A stretch of 64,000 nucleotides of DNA from the NCBI RefSeq assembly GCF_050571805.1, contig NZ_CP192219.1. One strand, 5' to 3'. Below, piece after piece: positions 44,943 through 53,732 of this stretch. Source of the DNA: Halodesulfovibrio aestuarii. Lineage in GTDB: Bacteria; Desulfobacterota; Desulfovibrionia; Desulfovibrionales; Desulfovibrionaceae. The notes below the pieces were generated by a model that was given only the letters and a program-made list of their open reading frames with translations, had not been told where the DNA came from and searched no databases. Position 1 is the first letter of the stretch; the number at the start of each line of letters is the position of its first letter. Position numbers and translations under genes: made by a program.

Positions 44943-45695
44943 ATGGATATAGCAACGCTTATTGGCCTGTTTGGCTCATTAGCACTTATCATCGGTGCTA
45001 TTGCTGTCGGCGGAAGTCCCGCAGGGTTCATTGATATGCCTTCGATTCTCGTTGTATTCGGTGGCACGATTGCTGTAGCTTTCATTATGTTCCCGCTTGG
45101 CACAGTACTGGGCTCAATGAAAGTCGGCATGAAGGCTTTTTTCTCCAAGCCGCCAGACCCACTGGACTCTATCGACATTGTTATCAACCTTGCAGATCGT
45201 GCACGCAAGGAAAGCCTTGTTGCGCTTGAAAAAGTCAGTATTGAAAACGAATTTTTAAAACGCGGTGTTCTCCTTGTTGCGGACGGCACAGAGGAATCTC
45301 TCATCCGTTCCGTCATGGAAATTGACGTTGAAATAATGAAAAAGCGTCACCGCACCGGTCAGGAAGTATTTAAAGGGATGGGCAACATGGCTCCGGCATT
45401 CGGCATGATCGGTACGCTTATCGGTCTGGTACGAATGCTTCAGGCTCTTGATGACCCTTCTGCCATTGGCCCTGCAATGGCGGTTGCACTGCTCACCACC
45501 TTCTATGGTGCTATTCTGGCTAACTGCATCTTCCTGCCGCTCGCAAAAAAACTGGAAGAACGTTCTAACGAAGAAGCCACAAACATGGAGCTCATGACCG
45601 AAGGCGTACTTTCAATTTTAAACGGCGAACATCCGAATATCGTAAGAGAGAAATTAAACTCATTCCTCCCGCCGTCAAAACGTCAGGAACGATAG
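44943..45695 (+). CDS. motA: Flagellar motor stator protein MotA/PomA
   Basis: A four-helix stator subunit that with MotB conducts ions and turns the rotor. The family signature ... GNMAPAFGMIGTLIGLVRML lies near 142-161, followed by AVALLTTFYGAILANCIFLPLA. The cytoplasmic loop contains charged residues (ADRARKESLV) that contact FliG. 250 residues is the shorter PomA-like size, so the ion could be Na+ or H+; the sequence alone does not decide. Two bases separate its stop from motB. Confidence 0.95.
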   Translation: MDIATLIGLFGSLALIIGAIAVGGSPAGFIDMPSILVVFGGTIAVAFIMFPLGTVLGSMKVGMKAFFSKPPDPLDSIDIVINLADRARKESLVALEKVSIENEFLKRGVLLVADGTEESLIRSVMEIDVEIMKKRHRTGQEVFKGMGNMAPAFGMIGTLIGLVRMLQALDDPSAIGPAMAVALLTTFYGAILANCIFLPLAKKLEERSNEEATNMELMTEGVLSILNGEHPNIVREKLNSFLPPSKRQER

Positions 45696-45696
45696 T

Positions 45697-46437
45697 ATGG
45701 CTGACCCTCGAAAGCGCGGTGGGGATGAACCACCAGTTGAAGAAGGGCTGCCGCTTTGGATGGCAACCTTTGCAGATCTGGTAACACTGCTTCTCTGCTT
45801 CTTCGTTCTTCTGCTCTCGTTTGCCCAGCAGGATGCCAACAAGTTTAAAACACTTGCAGGCTCCGTCAAAGATGCATTCGGCATTCAGGTCAAACGTAAA
45901 ACGGCAAATTTTGCAGCATTTTCACCCTCAAAATTTGAACGCTCCGACGTAAAGCTGAAGGAAGAAGACCAAATGATTCTGGGCATGTTACTCGAAATTA
46001 AGAGCTACATGCTTGAAGACCCGTCCTTACAAAAAGTTGCAACTGTGACGGCGGACAATAAGGGACTTATTCTCCGCATTCCGGTAACAAACTTTTTTGC
46101 TCCCGGTTCTGCAACACTGAAAACAGGCAGTGAAAAACTGCTGGACGGCGCCATCAATATACTAAAACAGCACACCGTTAACATGGTAGTACGTGGGCAT
46201 ACAGCCAATACAATTGAAAAAACAGAAGCATACCCTACAAACTGGGAACTTTCATCCGCCCGTGCTGCTGCGTTACTGCGTGCAATTATGTCTCGTTCCA
46301 AGATTCCGGCATCACGACTTAAAGCTGTCGGCTACGCAGATTCACGTCCGTTATTGCCAAACACGACAGAAGAGAACCGAAAGCTTAATGACAGGATGGA
46401 ATTTTATATTCATCGTCCTGAAGACAAGAGCTGGTAA
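45697..46437 (+). CDS. motB: Flagellar motor stator protein MotB
   Basis: The second stator subunit, anchored to peptidoglycan. A single membrane helix holds the ion-binding Asp27 (PLWMATFADLVTLLLCFFVL). A plug and linker follow. The OmpA-like domain has VRGHTANTIEKTEAYPTNWE, LSSARAAALLRAIM and VGYADSRPLLPN, ending in NRKLNDRMEFYI. 246 residues. The N-terminal RKRGGDEPPVEEG is typical of MotB from deltaproteobacteria. Confidence 0.96.
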   Translation: MADPRKRGGDEPPVEEGLPLWMATFADLVTLLLCFFVLLLSFAQQDANKFKTLAGSVKDAFGIQVKRKTANFAAFSPSKFERSDVKLKEEDQMILGMLLEIKSYMLEDPSLQKVATVTADNKGLILRIPVTNFFAPGSATLKTGSEKLLDGAINILKQHTVNMVVRGHTANTIEKTEAYPTNWELSSARAAALLRAIMSRSKIPASRLKAVGYADSRPLLPNTTEENRKLNDRMEFYIHRPEDKSW

Positions 46438-46491
46438 CAACAATGCGGGCGACCTGATTCGACTTGCGGTACGTTCCGAACTATACATTTG

Positions 46492-46528
46492 AAAGGGTGA
46501 CTTCAACATGAAGCCGCCCTTTTTTTAT
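46492..46528 (+). terminator. Terminator of the STAS-fapA-motAB operon
   Basis: Stem AAGGG..CTTC / GAAG..CCCTT with an internal loop, tail of seven T. Confidence 0.8.
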
Positions 46529-46698
46529 GACTCGATATTCATTCTGCACTAAGAAATTTTGAAAAAGAAAAGCACGCTCTCATGAGCCTGAAGTTGCCTG
46601 CGGCATTTTTTTCCCACAACATTACAACTCAACATATCGACTTCATTATATTTTTTTATGGAACGCTTCTTGCTTTCATCTCGACAAGGAGTCTCATT

Positions 46699-48315
46699 AT
46701 GCACATTTCGCCTACTGCATACTTAAAAAAACAAGCTAGTAGTATCACGACAAACAGTTCCACTGGAACTGGCTTCAATGCTATCTTTGAATCCATTCAA
46801 AAAAATAGCGAGAAAAGTCATGCCGAGTGCAAGCAAGCCACAAAAAAGGCAATGCAGTCGGTTCATAAAAATCTCAGCTCGCTTAAAAAACTTTCCATCA
46901 GCTCGGATGATTTTAGCGACATTGAAAAAAAGCTGGAAAAAGCCGGAGTTCAAAAAGAGACGCTTAAGCGTTTACAGGAACAAGCTGAGAACAGCTCCCT
47001 AACCTGGGACAACCTCATCGGCATTCTTGAGCAAACAGCTCAGTTTGACGTAACACCTGAGGCGATCTCTCTTTCTCCTGATGAGCAAAACCAAATTTCC
47101 TCATTCTTGCAGCAAATCGGAATTGATCCTGCAAAGTCACATGACATTCTTGCAGACCTTCAGTCCGGCGATACTGAGAAAGCTTGGAACAGCATCACTG
47201 ACCTCTTAAAGAATGCCGATGCAACGACAGAGCTTTCCATTACACAGGAAGAATTACTTGCCCTCGGCAAGGGGCTTCAACTTGACAGCAATACGCTTGC
47301 CAAGCTCAAAGCTATGATCACAGATGCTGACAGCACAATGGACAGTACAGATCTTAAACAGCTTGCTGCCCTTCTCGACTCTTCCGTAGAAGCACAAAAC
47401 ACATCGGGCGGGGATTTATTAAAAGAGATTAAGCAGCAGCTTAACCCTCTGATTGCAAAAGCTATTCAGGGCAATGAAGTGTCTTCAGCGGACATGCATG
47501 CTTCGACTGAAGAGAACGCCACACAAATTTTACGTACCGATCAGGCAACCGAAAAAGGCCTTGGCTTTATGTCGAGTGTTAACAGTAAAGAAGGTACAAC
47601 GCAGACTCAGTCTGCAACAAATATTGCTGAAGAACAAAACGGACAGAACACTACAACGGCAGCTGCAGTGGCAAGCACTGACGGAACAGATACAAATGAT
47701 TCTGATGCAGGTTCCTTACCGAATAATACCCAGAGTGGTTCTGGTAACTCGTGGATGAACTTCTTGAATAATGTTGCAGTAGCGGACACCTCTTCATTAG
47801 GACAGTCCACCACCGCAACAATGACGGATTTCCTGAACCAGAATGCTTCGCTGAAACAGACTAGCACAACAATTCTGGATCAGATCCAGAGCGGTGTGTT
47901 CAAGTCTCTGCGCAGCGGTATCAGTCAACTGTCTTTAAAACTTGATGCTGCCGATCTTGGCCCTGTAAACGTCTTGGTTTCCACCAAAAGCGGTGAAGTA
48001 GCTGCGAGCATCCGTACTGAAAATCCTGAAGCTGCAAAGGCACTACAGGAAAACATGCATGTTCTTCGCGCTTCTCTGGAAGCACAGGGTCTGAAAGTTG
48101 AGAAACTGGATGTGCAGACCGGCCCTGATAACCATCTTAATGATCAGGGATGGAATGACGCCGAGCAGCATAACGCACAGCAGGAAGCACAGCAACGCTT
48201 CCTGGCAAAACAGCACTTCCGTCAACTTAAAGATACAAAACAAGATCTCATTAACGGAACGGCACTCCCGCAACAATCAGCCAGCTTGCAAAGCGGATTA
48301 AATCTTGTTGCATAG
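46699..48315 (+). CDS. fliK: Flagellar hook-length control protein FliK
   Basis: Measures hook length and switches export from hook to filament. ATG 46699 has AAGGAG 8 bases upstream; a frame to 46582 has no such site. 538 residues. A long helical and low-complexity N part rich in Ser, Gln and Thr serves as ruler. The C-terminal switch domain has the typical LSLKLDAADLGPVNVLVSTK and VLRASLEAQGLKVEKLDVQT. The tail is rich in Gln. It lies between motAB and the flagellins, but each unit has its own terminator. Confidence 0.88.
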   Translation: MHISPTAYLKKQASSITTNSSTGTGFNAIFESIQKNSEKSHAECKQATKKAMQSVHKNLSSLKKLSISSDDFSDIEKKLEKAGVQKETLKRLQEQAENSSLTWDNLIGILEQTAQFDVTPEAISLSPDEQNQISSFLQQIGIDPAKSHDILADLQSGDTEKAWNSITDLLKNADATTELSITQEELLALGKGLQLDSNTLAKLKAMITDADSTMDSTDLKQLAALLDSSVEAQNTSGGDLLKEIKQQLNPLIAKAIQGNEVSSADMHASTEENATQILRTDQATEKGLGFMSSVNSKEGTTQTQSATNIAEEQNGQNTTTAAAVASTDGTDTNDSDAGSLPNNTQSGSGNSWMNFLNNVAVADTSSLGQSTTATMTDFLNQNASLKQTSTTILDQIQSGVFKSLRSGISQLSLKLDAADLGPVNVLVSTKSGEVAASIRTENPEAAKALQENMHVLRASLEAQGLKVEKLDVQTGPDNHLNDQGWNDAEQHNAQQEAQQRFLAKQHFRQLKDTKQDLINGTALPQQSASLQSGLNLVA

Positions 48316-48329
48316 CATAGACGAAATTA

Positions 48330-48365
48330 AAAACGGCAGACTGCAAAGTCTGCCGTTTTTTTTAT
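48330..48365 (+). terminator. Terminator of fliK
   Basis: Stem AAACGGCAGACT / AGTCTGCCGTTT with loop GCAA, tail of eight T. The left A-run would also allow minus-strand use. Confidence 0.93.
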
Positions 48366-48760
48366 TTACTATCACAGCGTTAGCCCCCCAGAAACGCATA
48401 TCCTATAAAGCTCTCCTTTCTGCCCGCCGTCACCTGTTCTATCTGTAGCCACTAACATTCACTATACTCACTCAGAACATCATTCCGGCTACATCAAGCA
48501 CTGAACAGACAACGTTTGGCAAAGATTGCCTAAAAATAAGCTGACAACTTCTAAACACCTACCACCCTGCAAATCCTGCCCGCCTCATTATAATCTATGC
48601 ATACCACGCACTCATTATAAGGAAAAAATGACCTGAATTCTTTATCAAGAATGGCTTAATCTTCCTTCACAAAACATTAAAATACTGTTTTCATTAATCT
48701 TTCTAAAGTTGGCACCGCCATTGCTTTATACATAGCAGTAAAACATGGAGGTTATACAAT
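48366..48760 (+). other. Upstream region of flagellin 1
   Basis: 395 bases with no credible gene; the only frames are 28-33 codons on the minus strand. It holds the sigma-54 promoter at 48710-48725 and, upstream of it, room for enhancer-binding sites. The AT-rich run near 48670-48700 may bend DNA. Confidence 0.5.
48710..48725 (+). promoter_or_regulatory. Sigma-54 (RpoN) promoter of flagellin 1
   Basis: TGGCACCGCCATTGCT matches the -24/-12 consensus TGGCAC-N5-TTGC(A/T) exactly. The transcript would start about 25 bases before the ATG at 48761. An activator of the FlrC/NtrC kind is expected. Confidence 0.93.
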
Positions 48761-50782
48761 ATGTCTTTAGTTATTAATCACAATATGATGGCAATGAACG
48801 CAACCCGCAACCTGAACGAATCTTACGGTAAACTCGCAACATCTACCCGTAGACTCTCTTCAGGTCTTCGCGTTGGCACCGCAGCTGATGATGCTGCCGG
48901 CCTCGCAATGCGTGAACTTATGCGTGCAGATATTAAAACCCTTGGTCAGGGTCTGCGTAACGCAAACGACGGTATTTCAATGATCCAGACTGCAGACGGC
49001 GCTCTCGGCGTTATCGATGCTAAGCTCATCCGTATGAAAGAGCTTGCAGAACAGGCATCAACCGATACATACACTGATGTACAGCGTAAGATGATAGATC
49101 AGGAATACCAGCTCATGGCTAAAGAAATCACCCGTATCGCAGAAGATACTGATTTCAACAGCAGAAAATTACTCGCCGGCACTGGTCTTCCTATTTATAA
49201 TCAGGAAAGTCAGGCTGTCGACACAGCCCCTTCTATAATCAACCGCGGTGATGTTGAAGGAAACGTTGAGACTTGGGAAGCATCAAATAACGGTATTACG
49301 ACTAACAGCGTAGTTTCAACTGCAGCTACAGGTACTACCTATTCTGTATCCGGAGATATCGAATCATACGGTAACGCCGCAGGTTCCGCTGGTGCTGTCA
49401 CCTTTACTCAAACAAATAGAAGCGGATTAGCGATTGCCAACGCAGTAACATTAGCAACAGACCCTACTGCTGACACAAACGCAATTACGCACAACACTGT
49501 TACAGGTGCAATAGCTACAACAGCTGGTGCAGCTACTATTGCATCAAGCATTCCTGCTTTCACCTATGGCTCCGCTACAAACCAAATTACATCATACACG
49601 GTGGAATCTCTTACTCCACCTGCCACGACATGGACTGATATAACACCAGCTCCGGCCGGTAATGTGAGCACTGCAGCTGGTGACAGTCTCCGCATTACCG
49701 CAACTCTTGCAGATGGCAGCACCGTTCGTGACACCATTACAAATGTTACCGGCGGCGTGCTTAGAGCTACCGATAACAATAACGGTACGGTTACATTAGA
49801 CTCAACAACTGGTTCCTCAACCCAGTTTAGCGTTCAAAGTGAAATTATTGGCACGAAAACATTCAATTTCACAACAAAAACAGGAACTCAGGTTTCTAAC
49901 ACAGTAACCACCGGTTACGATGACCCTACGACACCTGCTAATGAAAACATTACTTCTTCAACATTCACTCATAACACCAAAAGCGGTGAGATTGAACTTG
50001 AAAAAGAAGCTACAATTGAATCTACGGCTTCTGCAACCTTTGGTGATGTTAACAACATTCCTGAATCAATTAAAGTTGAAGTATTTGATGAAGCTACAAA
50101 GAGTTGGGTTGAACAGCCTCTTGTTCAGGGTGCCAACTACAAATCATTAGATATTGACCCTAGTGTTAAATCATTCCGTGTTACTACCGACTACGGTGAT
50201 GGTAAAAAGACCAGAGACACCATCTCTAACAACACTAATGGTACCTTCACCATTAAAGAGCAGACCGACCCTGCCACCAACTTGGCAAACGGTGTAGGCT
50301 TTGAACTGGTTCAGACTACCGGCGGTGAGGCATCTTCAACACAGCTTGACGTTAAATCTGATGACCTTGTTGTAGTTAATATTCACTTCGGCTCCGGTAA
50401 TACTGATGCCGACAGCTACGACACCGCTATCAATCAGGTAACTGCAAAAGCACTTGGTGTTGGTAATGATGCCGGAGATTCCGTAGCCACTAGAGACGAA
50501 GCCAAACAAGCTCTTGAGAATCTTACAGAAGCTATCCGCAGAAAAGACGAAGTTCGTGCAGAAATTGGTTCTACCCAGAACCGCCTCTCTGCAACAATCG
50601 AAAACGTGTCTATTCAGCAAGAAAACCTGCAGGCTTCTGAGTCCCGTATCTCTGACGTGGACGTAGCTACTGAAATGACTGAATTCAACAAAACTCAGAT
50701 CATGACTAACGCTGCTGTATCCATGCTTGCACAGGCTAACTCCCTGCCGCAGATGGCTCAGAAACTCATCGACGGACGCTAG
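48761..50782 (+). CDS. Flagellin 1, with a duplicated surface module
   Basis: A filament protein of 673 residues, much longer than the common 280-500. The conserved N end (MSLVINHNMMAMNATRNLNE, then RRLSSGLRVGTAADDAAGLA) and C end (ATIENVSIQQENLQASESRI, then DVDVATEMTEFNKTQIM) form the D0/D1 core. Between about 150 and 540 lies the exposed part. It holds two tandem copies of a module of about 150-160 residues, at about 213-360 and 367-520. Both run from an F-T-T/N-R strand through THNT.(S/T)G to a W, then R(I/V)T and RDTI(T/S)N. Gene order and the identical translation start region show that it is paralogous to flagellin 2. Confidence 0.95.
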   Translation: MSLVINHNMMAMNATRNLNESYGKLATSTRRLSSGLRVGTAADDAAGLAMRELMRADIKTLGQGLRNANDGISMIQTADGALGVIDAKLIRMKELAEQASTDTYTDVQRKMIDQEYQLMAKEITRIAEDTDFNSRKLLAGTGLPIYNQESQAVDTAPSIINRGDVEGNVETWEASNNGITTNSVVSTAATGTTYSVSGDIESYGNAAGSAGAVTFTQTNRSGLAIANAVTLATDPTADTNAITHNTVTGAIATTAGAATIASSIPAFTYGSATNQITSYTVESLTPPATTWTDITPAPAGNVSTAAGDSLRITATLADGSTVRDTITNVTGGVLRATDNNNGTVTLDSTTGSSTQFSVQSEIIGTKTFNFTTKTGTQVSNTVTTGYDDPTTPANENITSSTFTHNTKSGEIELEKEATIESTASATFGDVNNIPESIKVEVFDEATKSWVEQPLVQGANYKSLDIDPSVKSFRVTTDYGDGKKTRDTISNNTNGTFTIKEQTDPATNLANGVGFELVQTTGGEASSTQLDVKSDDLVVVNIHFGSGNTDADSYDTAINQVTAKALGVGNDAGDSVATRDEAKQALENLTEAIRRKDEVRAEIGSTQNRLSATIENVSIQQENLQASESRISDVDVATEMTEFNKTQIMTNAAVSMLAQANSLPQMAQKLIDGR

Positions 50783-50805
50783 AATCAACTGTCCCCCTAG
50801 AACAC

Positions 50806-50839
50806 ATAAAAGCCGGGGATTTTTCCCCGGCTTTTTTTC
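50806..50839 (+). terminator. Terminator of flagellin 1
   Basis: Stem AAAAGCCGGGGA / TCCCCGGCTTTT with a T-rich loop, tail of T. Confidence 0.93.
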
Positions 50840-50919
50840 CAACACTTTTGCATAGAGCTGTTTTTTAACAGCCCCATCACTGCTGTAGAGAGCTTTGTAG
50901 AACACGGAGGTTATACAAT

Positions 50920-52431
50920 ATGTCTTTAGCCATTAACCACAATATGCTGGCAATAAATTCCAGATACAGTCTTAATCAGAGCTACGACGCTCTGGGTACA
51001 TCGACCCGTCGTCTTTCTTCCGGTCTTCGTGTTGGAACAGCAGCAGATGATGCAGCCGGCCTTGCCATTCGCGAGCTTATGCGTGCGGATATAAAAACGC
51101 TCGGTCAGGGATTGCGTAACGCAAACGACGGCATCTCCATGATTCAGACAGCAGATGGTGCTCTTAACGTAATTGATACGCAGCTTATCCGCATGAAAGA
51201 GCTGGCAGAACAAGCCGCTACCGGAACGTATACAGACGACCAGCGAGTACTGATCAATCAGGAATACCAGAAATTAGCTCTTGAGATTAGCCGCATCGCC
51301 GAATCTAGCGAATTTAACACCAGAAAATTGCTTGATGGCTACGAACACAATTTCATTGTATCCAATGAAACTCCTGTTGCTACCGGCGCAGCCACTGTGG
51401 ATACTGCAAACAACGCACTCTCAACTGTAGCAGCTGGTGACACAGCGACGTTCACCAACCGGAATGAAGATGGATTTACCGTTACCACCACTGCAACCTT
51501 CTCATACAAAGGCACTGGTGGCACAGTTCCTACCAATGCCACATACTCTTACAATACAGATGGTACCACAACTATCACTCCTGAGCCACAGGCAACGGCT
51601 GGCGATCAGGAACTCATAAGTACTGAAGTCTACACTCTGAGTAAGCAGTATGAGCCAAGCGAAGCCACTAGCGTTCGCTACGAAATTTCTACAGACGGCG
51701 GCGAAACTTGGAATGATTTGCCGACCACCGGTACCGTAACAACCAACGCCGGAGAACAGCTTCGCGTTACAGCAAACTATCCTAAAGGTGAAATCACCGA
51801 AACGTTTGTTGACCCGAGCAGTACCGACCCTGCACTTGCTGCCGACGATGCAAATATTGCCTTTGAATACGATGCGGCAACCCATACGGTCAGCTACAAA
51901 ACCGTTCCTGTAAACACCGCACCCCCTGCACTTACCGAGGCACAGATTGATGAAAATGGCGCTCAGGCCAAAGCAGATCTTTCAACGGTACAAAAAAGTA
52001 TTCAAACAGATTCCGCGACAACTATTAAATTCACCTTTGGTGCCCGTAATGAGGCTCATGATAACTACGGCATTAAGATAGCTAAAGTTAACGCAAAAGC
52101 ACTCGGTATAGGCAACGGCGCAGGTGATACCCTTTTAACACGGAAAAGTGCACTCAAGGCGCTCGACAACATTTCAAAAGCGATCATTAAAAAAGATAAA
52201 ATTCGAGCACGCATTGGTGCAACACAAAACCGCCTCGAAGCATCCATTGATAATATTTCAATCCAGCGCGAAAACGCGCAGGCATCCGAGTCTCAAATTT
52301 CTGATGTAGATGTTGCGAGCGAAATGGTAGACTTTACCCGCAGACAACTTATGGCCAACACAGCCATGTCTATACTGGTTCAGGCAAACTCGTTGCCGGA
52401 AACAGCACGCAGACTCCTTGAAGGCTCTTAG
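50920..52431 (+). CDS. Flagellin 2
   Basis: A 503-residue filament protein, paralogue of flagellin 1. The N and C ends match it closely (SSGLRVGTAADDAAGLAIRE; SISDVDVASEMVDF region). The exposed part holds a single copy of the module, at about 175-330 (TATFTNRNEDGF, SVRYEISTDGGETWND, GEQLRVTANYPKG). The 24 bases around its start, from GGAGGTTATACAATATG on, equal those of flagellin 1. No sigma-54 or sigma-28 box is clear in the 80-base gap, so it may be read through or use an unrecognised promoter. Confidence 0.95.
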   Translation: MSLAINHNMLAINSRYSLNQSYDALGTSTRRLSSGLRVGTAADDAAGLAIRELMRADIKTLGQGLRNANDGISMIQTADGALNVIDTQLIRMKELAEQAATGTYTDDQRVLINQEYQKLALEISRIAESSEFNTRKLLDGYEHNFIVSNETPVATGAATVDTANNALSTVAAGDTATFTNRNEDGFTVTTTATFSYKGTGGTVPTNATYSYNTDGTTTITPEPQATAGDQELISTEVYTLSKQYEPSEATSVRYEISTDGGETWNDLPTTGTVTTNAGEQLRVTANYPKGEITETFVDPSSTDPALAADDANIAFEYDAATHTVSYKTVPVNTAPPALTEAQIDENGAQAKADLSTVQKSIQTDSATTIKFTFGARNEAHDNYGIKIAKVNAKALGIGNGAGDTLLTRKSALKALDNISKAIIKKDKIRARIGATQNRLEASIDNISIQRENAQASESQISDVDVASEMVDFTRRQLMANTAMSILVQANSLPETARRLLEGS

Positions 52432-52483
52432 CCGGTCACTGAGCACTTTGGATGTAATCCTGCTTCAGGAAGAGACATACCAA

Positions 52484-52520
52484 TAAAAAAAGCCGGAGAA
52501 ATTCTCCGGCTTTTTTTATT
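52484..52520. terminator. Two-way terminator between flagellin 2 and rnc
   Basis: A-run, stem AAGCCGGAGAA / TTCTCCGGCTT, T-run. It serves the convergent genes. Confidence 0.93.
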
Positions 52521-52537
52521 GGCTCATATACAGTCAG

Positions 52538-53218
52538 TTATACATCAAGCCGCTCAAGTGCAATGCTGGCAGCATACTGCTCTGCACGTTTTACGCTGGG
52601 ACCTTCAGCGATAATTATCGCTCCGTCCGGCAGTCTCAGTTCAACCTCAAACACCTTTGCATGTTCAGGGCCTTTACTGTTTTTAAGCGTATAAGATGGA
52701 CGGTCTTTAAATTTTTTCTGTGTCAGTTCTTGTAAACGGCTCTTGTAGTCTTTTGACTTGGAGTTTTCCGGTTCGTTAGGCCACTTGCCCTCAAACATGT
52801 TATCGATGTACTTCAAGGCACTATCATAGCCGCCGTCAAGAAATACTGCACCAAGTACAGCCTCAAACGCGTCACTCAATAAAGAGTGTCTGTCCCGGCC
52901 GCCTTGCGCCTCTTCCCCTTTGCCAAGCTTCAAATATTTATCAAGCTGCATTTCTATTGCTAAGGCTGCAAGAGATGGCTTACTCACCAACTTTGCGCGC
53001 ATACGGGTTAACACACCCTCTCTAGCTTTTGGAAATTTGGCAAATAGCCGTTCAGAAACACAGATTTCAAGAACTGCGTCACCTAAAAATTCTAATCGTT
53101 CGTTATGTTCTATCGCCCCGCCATGCTCATTCGCGAATGAACTGTGGGTTAATGCTGTCTCAAGCAAAGAAATCTGAGTAAATGTATAACGAATGTGTTC
53201 TTGCAATCTTTCGAGCAT
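52538..53218 (-). CDS. rnc: Ribonuclease III
   Basis: Cuts double-stranded RNA in rRNA processing and mRNA decay. The catalytic domain has HNERLEFLGDAVLEI near 41 and the SLLSDAFEAVLGAVFLDGG motif near 110, which together place the acidic Mg2+ site. The C-terminal dsRNA-binding domain ends PSVKRAEQYAASIALERL. ATG 53218 with GAAGGA upstream gives 227 residues; the longer frame to 53299 has no support. Confidence 0.95.
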   Translation of the reverse strand: MLERLQEHIRYTFTQISLLETALTHSSFANEHGGAIEHNERLEFLGDAVLEICVSERLFAKFPKAREGVLTRMRAKLVSKPSLAALAIEMQLDKYLKLGKGEEAQGGRDRHSLLSDAFEAVLGAVFLDGGYDSALKYIDNMFEGKWPNEPENSKSKDYKSRLQELTQKKFKDRPSYTLKNSKGPEHAKVFEVELRLPDGAIIIAEGPSVKRAEQYAASIALERLDV

Positions 53219-53732
53219 ACTATCCTTCTCGCACACAACGGTGCTTTTCTGCCGACAAGTGCCTGGGTAAAAAAGGAAATGGCTGCCTTTTGTACACAAG
53301 TCTTATCAACAGCATACTGTGATCGTATAAGTTTGCATTGGCGGTTATCTTTTTTTTCACCATATGTAAACACAGATACCATTTATTCTACCAATTACGC
53401 CTCAACCGGTTTTATAAACATCACATTTATGCAACATACACGACACATGCATGGCATGCACTCAATTAAATACACAAACCAAAGACATTACAAGCCCCTT
53501 AAACTCAAAAACAGTAAATATCTTCCTTGATTTTCTCTGTTATAATACGGCAAAGTGTAAATCGCATTTTAGCTCAAGCTGTTCTGCATGTTTCATTATA
53601 CTTTTTTAGCCTGTCATCTATTCACGGCTGGCTACTTTTTATGATATTGTTCCAAAGCTGGGTTAGCATGTTCTGCTCAATTGCGCATGTGTAACTCAAT
53701 ATTTTTATATAGTTTTTTGACAGGAGGACGCA
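53219..53732. other. Intergenic region between divergent rnc and the DRTGG-domain gene
   Basis: 514 bases, AT-rich, without a credible gene. Frames on both strands have low-complexity or Tyr/His-rich translations. It should hold the promoters of both flanking genes; a near-palindrome TGCATGGCATGCA lies near 53450. Nothing else is recognised. Confidence 0.45.

Noticed and set aside
48366..48700. Minus-strand peptides of 28-33 codons next to the fliK terminator
   Set aside because: One has a possible AAAGGAG site but runs through the terminator stem; the other is too short. Not enough support.
50783..50919. Sigma-54 promoter before flagellin 2
   Set aside because: AACACTTTTGCAT has a TTGC but no GG at the required distance upstream.
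53195..53530. Plus-strand frame of 111 codons upstream of rnc
   Set aside because: Translation is Tyr/His/Thr-rich without domain character, starts inside rnc, and has no good ribosome-binding site.
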